A program made the translations under genes and the position numbers. This document shows positions 52,340-61,270 of a DNA stretch of 64,000 nt, piece after piece. Origin of the DNA: Blattamonas nauphoetae (lineage: Eukaryota; Preaxostyla; Oxymonadida). The notes under the pieces were generated by a model that did not search any database, was not told the DNA's origin, and saw nothing but the letters and a program-made list of their open reading frames with translations. How positions within the stretch are numbered: the stretch's first letter is position 1; each line of letters opens with the position of its first letter. Location: NCBI GenBank assembly GCA_033064195.1, contig JARBJD010000190.1, forward strand, positions 62,001 through 126,000. The letters are read 5' to 3'.

Positions 52340-53295
52340 GATCAAACCGAACGCCGTCCACTCTCCCTGTTTGAGTATTTCTTGTGCGGATCTGCTTCAT
52401 ATTTTGACACTTTTCACAATCATTTGTGAACAGTTCAGCTTGAGATCTTTCGGAACCACTCTCCAACAGCCACTCCATCGACGACATCCCCTCTTCGCAT
52501 CTTTGACCTGTCAACAGTTTCAACACAATGCCCAGCTCTCAAAATGCCACTTCATTCGAATGCTGATCTTTTTTGCATCCGCAGACGAGCAGCAATGAAC
52601 GAACACAACCAACAATCGAACCGTCGCGCCTGGACTCGTCGAGAGAGTCGCAGAAGTGTAGAGTTGAGTCAGCACTTGCTCAGCCACTCTTCTTCGTTCT
52701 TAACGACAGGGCTGACCAGCAATGAACGACACCAGCCGATGCACACTCATCTTCATCACTCCACCCAACAAACCACTCAACGATTCATCTCTCCTCGAAT
52801 GATGCAGAGGATGCACACGAAGCGGGACAGAGCACACAAACACGCGACAGTCGACTCTTCGGACAGAAATGGATTCGGCCGTCAGATGTCGAAACGGAGC
52901 TTGATGTCTGTGACTCGCTGATCAGAAATGAAGTGACATCTCCGAAGACACCAACGACTTCACCTGCTCTTCACCCAAAACATTGCTATCTTGCTCTCAT
53001 TGTGAGTCTCTACCGTCAAGAAAGAGGAAGGTATCGCCAGCAATGACCTTCACAATTCACTTTTCATCCCCATTCATTCATACTGATTCATTCTCTCCCA
53101 TTCGTAATCGTTTCGAATTCCAATAATTGGTGTCTATCAAACAAATGTGATTATCACCTTTAAAACTTCCCCATTCACTTTTTCATCTCAACATTTGTGG
53201 GCATGATCATGTGAGATTCTTTCTGTTTCCAGACCACGTTTCAAAACTATATCTATTCTCCCTCTAAGTATTGAGCCCAATCGACTTCTGAACGA
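52340..53295. other. SPRY-array spacer remnant
   Basis: 52950-53140 is nearly identical to 56505-56700 (for example TTCACCCAAAACATTGCTAT and CTCTACCGTCAAGAAAGAGG), so it is part of the spacer module. 52544-52921 is open but His/Arg/Ser-rich without a recognisable family. The last 30 bp form the SPRY subfamily B leader. Confidence 0.45.
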
Positions 53296-54096
53296 ATGGG
53301 TCATTCATGTTCGTCATTGAAGAAGACGGAGACAAAATCGAATCCAGACATAACTGAACAGACCCAGAGTGGGAATGCACCAGCACAACTACTCGCATTG
53401 CCTCCTCTTCTGTTCACATCTCGTTCTCATTTTACTATCGATAACACCACAATCACTCCTTCAAGCAAAAACTTCGATCCTCACTTATATCTCTACTACA
53501 GCTCGATTCTCCTGAAAACTCCCATCACACAAGGAATAATATCAGTCACAATCACCCTTCTCTCTCTTCCCATCCCCAGTACTTTCTTGTTCTCTTCTTA
53601 GTCATCGTTCTCAGATTACCTTGGAGATGTCAGAGTTGGTCTTCTCGACTCAACTGCCCCTGTCCCCAAATTTCGTTACGCCCTTGGCTCTAGTGTGAAG
53701 GGTGTGTCTCGCTCTTCCTCATTTTCTTTTCTTCAGATTCTGTGGCATTAGATTCATCGACTGGTCTACTCTGGTGCAACACACCGTCCACCCAACATAC
53801 CTATTTAAGTGCTTCCTGCCACTCCAAATTGAAAGAAGGGGATTGTGTGCGGATGGAGGTGGACATGAACTCCACACCTCGAACAGTCCAATTCTTTGTG
53901 AATGGAGAAAGTGGCCGCTCTTTCGTTTCTGGTCTTCCCCCATCTGTCAGAATCGGTGTTTGTTTCTTTTTAATTTTCTTTCTCTATCAAGTTCACTATT
54001 TATGGTAAGGGAACATTTTTCAGAATCGACAGAATCGCAGAACAGCAGAGTTCAACGCTTTTCGCCCCGAGAATGAGGAATGTCACATGGGAATGA
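53296..54096 (+). CDS. SPRY-domain protein, copy 4 (subfamily B), intact
   Basis: Exons 53296-53578, 53615-53701, 53737-53957 and 53992-54096 join to 231 aa. The introns are 36, 35 and 34 bp. The start is MGHSCSSLKKTETKSNPD, then QLLALPPLLFTSRSHFTID, the exon 2 motif VRVGLLDSTAPVPKF, and the SPRY core EGDCVRMEVDMNSTPRTVQF, GRSFVSGLPPSVRIG, FTIYGKGTFFRIDRIAEQQ. Exon 4 is almost the same as that of copy 1. The Met-Gly start raises the possibility of N-myristoylation (MGHSCSSL), which is inference. Confidence 0.8.
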
Positions 54097-55076
54097 TGCG
54101 TGAATCAGTGCAGGGATGATTTCTGCGGTCTTTTCGAAGACACTAGACATCGAATCGGACAACCCACAAACGACAGCATTTGCCTCGTCATGTCTCAACA
54201 AAACTGTTGTTTCGTGGAGGATTGTGCCCGAGAATGAGATTGACCCACTTGAGCTTGGATTGGACAATGCGAATGAGAAAACCAACAGAAGATTCAAGAC
54301 GACAACACAACAATCTCCGATTTATCTTCTATCTCTTCTGATTGACGGATACGACTTCGTGTATGTTGTTCACTCCGTTTTTGCCATTGATTTCTCGATT
54401 CTGCACTTTTGTGTGTCATTCCTGCTTTTCTTCATCGTCTCTCTCCAATTCGTCTCTCCCGTCAGATTCGACCGATATTCCCATTAATTCGCCACGTGTG
54501 TCCCTTTTTTGTTGATTGAGGTGACAGAGATGGCATGGAAGGTGAGAGAACAGATTGTGCGAAGGACTGAGAAAGAGTGGAGCAGTGCTCACGTGGACGA
54601 AGTGTGAAGTGGAGATCGCCGCTCGGAAGTGTGGGAGTGCCATTTGGGAGCACATTCATGCCGCCAGTTTTGATGAGATGCCCGACATGCGATGTGCAGG
54701 CATCGCTTTGACATAGCGTCCATCTCGGAGGACACCGACGACTTCACCTGCACTTCACCCGACATCTCCCAACACTTGGTATTGTGTGATTCTGCGGTGG
54801 AGATGGAAGCTGTTCTCGCCTGCGATACCCTTCAAGCGCCAAGTTTTCATTCATCTTTGTTCACAATCTCTCATACACCCACATTCATCATCATTCTGAA
54901 TTCCAATAATTGGTGTGTCTCAAAAAATGGGAATTTCATGTTATTAGTGACCCATTTCCAGTCAGATGTCACTCTCTTTGGGCATGATCGAACTGTCTTC
55001 GTTCTGAGTTCAGAACACATTTCAAACACATCTTAATTCTCCCTCTGAGCATCGAGCCCAAACGACTTCTGAACGA
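54097..55076. repeat. SPRY-array spacer, copy 2
   Basis: Homologous to 44485-45467 and 55868-57247. Open stretch 54116-54487 contains NEKTNRRFKTTTQQSPIYLL and IDFSILHFCVSFLLFF. The conserved open stretch in three copies is noteworthy, but stops and frames differ at its borders. Confidence 0.6.
55046..55076 (+). promoter_or_regulatory. Conserved leader before SPRY subfamily B start codons
   Basis: The block TCTGAGCATCGAGCCCAAAC...CTTCTGAACGA just before ATG 55077 is repeated with few changes before ATG 45468, 53296 and 57248 (consensus TATTGAGCCCAATCGACTTC). Recent duplication explains part of the similarity. A promoter or 5' UTR role is inference. Confidence 0.35.
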
Positions 55077-55867
55077 ATGGGCCATTCATGTTCCTCATTG
55101 AGGAAAACGAAGGCTAAATCGAATCCAGCACTCGCCAAACCAACCCTGAATGGGATTCGACCAGCACAACTCCTAACGTTGCCTCCCCTCCTGTTCACGT
55201 CGCGTTCTCATTTTACAATCGAGAACACCACAATCACTCGTTCAAGCACTAACGTGGATTCTCCAAGATATCTCTACTACAGCTCTATTGTCCTCAAAAC
55301 TCCAGCCACAAACGGAATTCTGTCAGTCACTCTTGTGATACTATCCCTTCCAAACGTCGGTTGTTTGTCATTTTTCTTCTCCATCGTCTTCAGATGGCCC
55401 AGGAGGCATTATGATTGGTCTGCTCGACTCAACTGCTCCTGTCCCCGAAGTGGCTCAGTGTCTTGGAATTCAAATGAAGAGTGTGTTTCCCTTTCTGCTC
55501 ATTTCTTCAGATTCTGTCTCCATCTCTTCAAGTTCTGGTCTTCTCTGGATTCACCGTCAATTAGTCCAGGACGTCCCTCAACATGAGTCCTGCCACTTCT
55601 TTTTGAAGGAAGGAGATTGTGTGCGGATGGAGGTGGACATGGAATCGACACCTCGAACCGTCCAATTCTTTGTGAATGGAGAAAGTGGCCGTTGTTTCAT
55701 GTCTGGTCTTCCCAGATCTGTCCGAATCGGAGTATGCTTCTCTTACAACTTTCTCTTCTCAGTTCTCTGTTAATGGTCAAGGAACATCATTCAGAATCGA
55801 CCGAGTTGCAGAACAGCAAAGACCAACGCTTCTCACTCCGGAAATTAGAGAAATCACATGGGAATGA
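55077..55867 (+). CDS. SPRY-domain protein, copy 5 (subfamily B), intact
   Basis: Exons 55077-55359, 55394-55480, 55511-55731 and 55763-55867 join to 231 aa. The introns are 34, 30 and 31 bp. Landmarks: MGHSCSSLRKTKAKSNPA, LLTLPPLLFTSRSHFTIEN, GGIMIGLLDSTAPVPEV, EGDCVRMEVDMESTPRTVQF, GRCFMSGLPRSVRIG, FSVNGQGTSFRIDRVAEQQ. Exon lengths match copies 4 and 6 exactly. The GT donors of introns 1-3 are GTTGTT, GTGTGT and GTATGC. Confidence 0.8.
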
Positions 55868-57247
55868 TGTGTGTATCAGCACTGAGAGGATTTCTGCGGT
55901 CCTTTCGAAGACATCAGACATCGAATCGGACAACACACAAACAACATCATCTGTCTCGTCATGTCTCGGCAACACTGTTGTCTCGTGGATGATGCTGCAT
56001 GAGAATGAGATTGACCCACTTGAGCTTGGATTGTACAGTGCGAGTGAGAAAACCAACAGAAGATTCAAGACGACAACACAACAATCTCCGATTTATCTTC
56101 TATCTCTTCTGATTGACGGATACGACTTCGTGTGTGCTTTTAACATCGTTATTGCCATTGATTTCTCGATTCTGCACTTTTGTGTGTCATTCCTGCTTTT
56201 CTTCATCGTCTCTCTCCAATTCGTCTCTCCCGTCAGATTCGACCGATATTCCCATTAATTCGCCACGTGTGTCCCTTTTTTGTTGATTGAGGTGACAGAG
56301 ATGGCATGGAAGGTGAGAGAACAGATTGTGCGAAGGACTGAGAAAGAGTGGAGCAGTGCTCACGTGGACGAAGTGTGAAGTGGAGATCGCAGCTCTGAAG
56401 TGTGGGAGGGCCATTTGGGAGCACATGCACGCCGACAGTTTTGATGAGATGCCCGACATGCGATGGGCATGCAACGATTTGACATCTCGTCCATCTCGGA
56501 GGACACCAACGACATACCTGCTTTTCACCAAAACATTGCTATCTTGCTCTCATTGTGAGTCTCTACCGTCAAGAAAGAGGATGGTTTCACCAGCAATGAG
56601 CTTCACAATTCACTTTTCATCCCCATTCATTCATACTGATTCATTCTCTCCCATTCGTAATCGTTTCGAATTCCAATAATTGGTGTCTATCAAACAAATG
56701 TGATTATCACCTTCAAAACTGACCAATTCACATATTCATCTCCCTCTTTGGGCATGATCATATCAGTCATTCCGGCTTCCGGTATTTGGTTCTTAAAAAA
56801 AACAAGAAAGGGGTGATCAACCAGACCGAGCTGTCAATTCCATTTCTTTTTATCATTCTTCAATCAAACAGCAGGAAAGACCAGTAATTATTGAACAAGT
56901 GATGCTAAAATGAAAATAAAGCAATCGTTAATGGGTTCAGATTGAGATTAATCCATAATTTCAACTTGAGTCTAGTTGAGCAGACTCCATACCGTCTTCA
57001 GCAGGAAGAAATTGAAATTGAGGAACAAACAACCATCTCGTGTGATCATATCAATGTCACTCACTGCTCTATTTTTATATTTTTCTGAAATTCGCGGATA
57101 AATTGAGATCAACCCTTTCCTTGAAAAAAATGAGAACCAAATACCGGAAGCCGGAATGACTGATTGTTTTCGTTCTGTTTTCAGACCACATTTCAAAACC
57201 AGATCTATTTCCCCTCTAAGTATTGAGTCCAATCGAATTCTGAACGA
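55868..57247. repeat. SPRY-array spacer, copy 3, with a MITE insertion
   Basis: Same module as 54097-55076, including the NRRFKTTTQQSPIYLL stretch and, at 56505-56700, a part shared with 52950-53140. An element at 56762-57164 interrupts it. Before and after, the sequence matches GGGCATGATCA...TTGTTTTCGTTCTG of 45373-45400. Confidence 0.65.
56762..57164. mobile_element. MITE-like element, 403 bp
   Basis: Perfect 32-bp inverted repeats (56762-56793 and 57133-57164; outer part ATCAGTCATTCCGGCTTCCG) with further imperfect pairing inward. Comparison with the uninterrupted spacer at 45379 indicates that AT was duplicated on insertion, so the true ends may be CAGTCATT. The interior is AT-rich and non-coding. 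Confidence 0.82.
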
Positions 57248-58034
57248 ATGGGACTTTCATCTTCCTCATTGAAGAAGACGGAGACAAAATCGAATCCAGC
57301 ACTCGCCAAACCAACCCTGAATGGGATTCGACCAGCACAACTACTCGCATTGCCTCCGCTCCTGTTCGCATTTCGTTCTCATTTTGCAATCGAGAACACC
57401 ACAGTCACTCGTCCAAGCGAAAATGTGGATTCTAAAGGCCCTTTCAGCAACAGCTCTGTTCTCCTGAATACTCCAATCTCACAAGGAATTGTGTCGGTCA
57501 CTCTGACGATTCTCACCCTTCCCAAAACAAGTCACTATTTTTTCTTTTTAATCATCGTCAGCTTCTTTCGGAGTTCTTAGATTTTGTCTTCTCGACTCAA
57601 CAGCTCCTGTCCCCAAGTTGCGTGAAACTGTTGGTTGTGATATTCAGGGTGTGCTTTCCTCATTCTTATTTCTTCAGATTCTGTTTCTTTATATTCCAAC
57701 AATGGCAGACTTTATTTCAACACTCCATCCACGCGACACCAGTCTCGATACGAATCTTGCCACCCAGGGTTATATGAAGGAGATTGTGTGCGGATGGAGG
57801 TGGATATGGAATCGATGCCTCGAACACTCCAATTCTTTGTGAATGGCGAAAGTGGCCGCTGTTTCGTTTCTGGTCTTCCACCATCTGTCAGAATCGGTGT
57901 ATGTTGATATTGTTCCATTATCTTCTTAGTTCTCCGTTTCTTCACGAAGAACATCGTTCAGAATCGACAGAATTGTCGAACAAACACAACCAACTCCAAC
58001 ACTTCAATACATGCATGAAATCGAGTGGAAATAA
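57248..58034 (+). CDS. SPRY-domain protein, copy 6 (subfamily B), intact
   Basis: Exons 57248-57530, 57562-57648, 57678-57898 and 57930-58034 join to 231 aa. The introns are 31, 29 and 31 bp. Start MGLSSSSLKKTETKSNPA. Exon 2 is LRFCLLDSTAPVPKLRE. The SPRY core is EGDCVRMEVDMESMPRTLQF, GRCFVSGLPPSVRIG, FSVSSRRTSFRIDRIVEQT. It ends in TAA. More diverged than copies 4 and 5, but with the same exon sizes of 283, 87, 221 and 105. Confidence 0.78.
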
Positions 58035-58328
58035 GACAAAAGCTAGGACGCTCAATCTGAATGTTTCTGCTGCGCCAGCGCGACATTTGAAATAGTGGGG
58101 AACGAACTGGATGGACGCATTTTGAATTATCGTCGATCTCAACCAAGACACAACTCCACAGTTGAACACCACCCTTCCTCTCACTGTATTCTGTCCATTG
58201 ATCTGCTGTTGTTCTAAATCAATGTTTTTTGTCATTTCTCTCGATTATCTCAGCCTTATAAGTGATTTCCACGAATCCGATAACCATGGTTGTGGGGACG
58301 ATCTAGGCCCACCACCCTCATATTCGAG

Positions 58329-59157
58329 ATGAAAAACAAAACGAGTCGCTCTTTACTCAAACACCCGGGGTACTCGTCTCGGAAATCACAGAGGCGCCCT
58401 AATTCATCAATTTCAAAACACGTTAATTCGTCCTCGAAAATCGTTTCTCCCCTTTCTACGAGGGTTGCTCCTCTGCAGATTCGTCCATCGCTCTTCTCTA
58501 AGAATCTTCGCCACTTCTTTCTGAGGAACACAACCATCACTCACAGTCCTCTCGGCCAAAATTCATTTAACAGCGATTATACACTTCTCCTGAAAGAAAA
58601 AATCACATCTGGAGTTGTCTCTATGACTCTCACCCTTTTGTGTCAACGGGGTTTGTTCGTTTTCCCCCTCATCGTTTCTCTCCTCACCGATCTCAGGAGC
58701 GATCAATTTCGGTCTTATTGACTCGAACACTCCTGTCCCCAAATTGGGTGATGCTGTTGGATCGGATGTGGAGAGTGTGTCTCCCTCATTTTCATTTCTT
58801 CAGATTCTGTTTCTCTATATTCCTGCTATGGTCTCCTCTATCACAACACACCATCCACCAGTCACGAAATAGACGTGAAATATTGCCACTCCGTTTTGAG
58901 AGAAGGAGATTGTGTGCGGATGGAGGTGGACATGGAATCGACACCTCGAACAGTCCAATTCTTCGTGAATGGCGAAACTGGACAGTGTTTCGTGTCTGGT
59001 CTTCCTCCATCTGTCAGAGTTGGAGTTTGTTAGTCTCTTTTCTTTCTCTTCTCAGTTCTCCGCTTATGCTCAAGAATCATCTTTCAGGATCGACAGAATC
59101 TCCAAACAGGAAAAACCAACACCGATCACCCCAGAAATGGAAGAAATCAAATGGTAA
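58329..59157 (+). CDS. SPRY-domain protein, copy 7 (divergent)
   Basis: Exons 58329-58650, 58697-58774, 58804-59024 and 59056-59157 join in frame to about 240 aa. The introns are 46, 29 and 31 bp. The N-terminus (MKNKTSRSLLKHPGYSSRKS) differs from the other copies. Exon 2 (INFGLIDSNTPVPKLGDAV) is 9 bp shorter. Exon 3 keeps the 221-bp size with EGDCVRMEVDMESTPRTVQF and GQCFVSGLPPSVRVG. Exon 4 is FSAYAQESSFRIDRISKQE, stop TAA. The exon 1 start and the exon 1/2 junction are the least certain points. Confidence 0.68.
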
Positions 59158-59544
59158 TCCAACCAAAACAAGAGTGCTCCTTCTGGTAGCTCTTATTGTC
59201 CTTCAACAGAACCGTGATCCGTTCTCGATGCCTGTCACAGCACTTCAACATCATCATCGTTGTCATGTCATATTGCCTTTTCCGTCATTCGCAGTTGAAT
59301 ATTCGTTGTTTTGGAAGGAATATCACCGTGTAGGTTGTTGAGTGTTGTGACAATTCCACCGCAACTAACATCACTGTCATTCGGGCCTCACACTGTTCAA
59401 AGGGCCGATCTCCCAAAACAGTTGGAGTGGTCCATGTCCCGTCATGACAAACCTGCTCTTGTCTCAAAGCATCTCACTTGTTGTTGGGTGTGACATTTTA
59501 TACCAATTTACAATCCGGGATGTTGCTTTCTTCATCAGGGAAAG
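59158..59544. other. Intergenic, possibly a first exon of the DHHC gene
   Basis: No gene is recognised. An acceptor-like TTCATCAG ends at 59538, just before the first DHHC codons, so an upstream exon may lie here. I could not identify it. Confidence 0.35.
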
Positions 59545-60782
59545 ATGACGATTGGTCCGCAGCCATGTTGCACTATCCTCGTTCTCATCATAATATTTCT
59601 GTACATTGGGTTGTCTGTGTTTCGATTCTTTTGACAAAACATGTTTGTAGTCCTTCAATCGTTCTTTGGAAACACATCCCAATCTGGTCCTCCCTTCTGA
59701 TCTTATTCTTGTCGCTCTGCCTTGTACTCGGACTATTTGGAGCAGTGACCTTCATGGATCCTGGAATTGTTCCAAAAGCCAGTCAACTTTCCCCAGACCA
59801 TCCTCTCCTCTTCCCACCTGCTGATCTCTTCATCCGTCCACCCAAAAGCGGGTCCAATCGAGACAACATGGATGGAGAAGACGTAAGTCTGCTTGACGGA
59901 CAATCCGAGCGCTCGGTGGAGACATCCCCGGAACATGGGGACAGCGCATTCACAATCGAGAATTCTCAACATGAAGGGCTACAAGCTCCTCAACATCGTT
60001 TGCCTTCTGTTTTCCTATTTCTCCCTGATGTCTTTTTTATGATTCGGAATGTTATAATGTCTTTCTTTTCGTGAATTCGTCGTTCTCATCTCTCTCCTCC
60101 CTCACCTCTTCAAGCCCGAGTTGTGGGGATGAAATTCTGCCAAGTGTGTGGGATATTCCGCCCATTGGGCTGCAAACACTGCTACACCTGTGGAAACTGT
60201 GTGATGGGTTTTGATCACCACTGCCCTGTCATGAACCAATGCATCGGCCAGCGCAACCACGGATTGTTTGCAGGGTTTGTGGAGGCGTGTGTGCTGGTGC
60301 TGTTTGTGTATTGCATTGTGGCATCTGTCGTGCTGATCAGAGGCGTCAAGCAGGCTGGATGGACAGATTTCATGGTGTGCCTCTCTCTCCTCTCATGTCC
60401 ATTTCTGATGAACTATTGCATCTCTCCTCGTCTCTGCTCTGGCTGGTTCAGGCTGAAGGGTTTACTGTACTAATTGTCGTCATCTCCACATTCATTGTGG
60501 GTCTGATGCTTTTTCTCTTTGGTACTCAACACGTGTGCTATATCATCTCTGGCCAGACTACTGTTGGCTCGATCTATGGGGTGGCTGGTCTGTCTCCCAC
60601 ATTTCGTCATATTCTCCCCTCTCCTCACTTTTTCAGATCGAAAGAAGGCCTCCTGTCTGAACCTCTGTCGAATTCCACCGTCGCTGGTGTCTTTTAATCC
60701 TCCTCGAGCGTACAAGCGGTGTTGGTTTGTGAGCCACGAAGATGCGGAGATGCGCTCGCACAAATCTCAAAATCGGGTCTGA
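59545..60782 (+). CDS. DHHC-type protein S-palmitoyltransferase, five exons
   Basis: Transfers palmitate from acyl-CoA to protein cysteines at membranes. Exons 59545-59612, 59651-59998, 60115-60374, 60452-60587 and 60637-60782 join in frame; introns 38, 116, 77 and 49 bp. Order: TM1 (CCTILVLIIIFLYIGF), TM2 (SSLLILFLSLCLVLGLFGA), the DPG motif (FMDPGIVPK), a variable acidic loop, the Cys-rich domain (FCQVCGIFRPLGCKHCYTC and DHHCPVMNQCIGQRNHGLF, with DHHC intact), TM3 (VEACVLVLFVYCIVASVVLI), TM4 (FTVLIVVISTFIVGLML), a TTxE-like TTVGSIYG and the C-terminal region PPRAYKRCWFVSHEDAEMR. Met 59545 is the first ATG in the TM1 frame, but an acceptor-like site before it suggests a further upstream exon. 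The exact donors of the first and fourth introns are inferred from frame. Confidence 0.82.
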
Positions 60783-61270
60783 TCGTCTCGTATGGCAGAG
60801 GCTGTGGTTTAAAAGGGCTGTCTCGTTGGTGTTACTCTGCTTCTGGCCTGGACATCGCATCTGGTGGGAACAAAAGTGTTGATGGGGAGCGAACTCGTCC
60901 ACCTGCTCACACACCCAGATTCCTCGTTCTTCTCGGAGGACTTCATTTGTTTAACCGGATGTCTGTGTGACGGAGCAGTCTCCATCATTTTATTCTCAGT
61001 CGAAGGACTTTCTTGCTGATAAATCCACCTCACAGGGCTCATCCAGATTGATCCGTATTGAAGCCATTATAATCGTGTATCATATCCTGTTCAGGATTTA
61101 TATCGTGATTTACACTGGTTGAAGTTGTGGCAATCCTTCATGTGAAGGGATCGACTACCGATCCAAGTCTGAATGACACCGTGGGTTGATCAATCTGTTT
61201 CGTTCGTACATCCGTTTCGAATAATTTAAGATCATTTCTGTTCTGCTAGCGTTGATTTAACGCGTTTCTA
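60783..61270. other. Intergenic
   Basis: Downstream of the DHHC gene and upstream of the coiled-coil gene, both plus strand. No repeat or gene is recognised. A promoter for the following gene is expected here. Confidence 0.4.
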
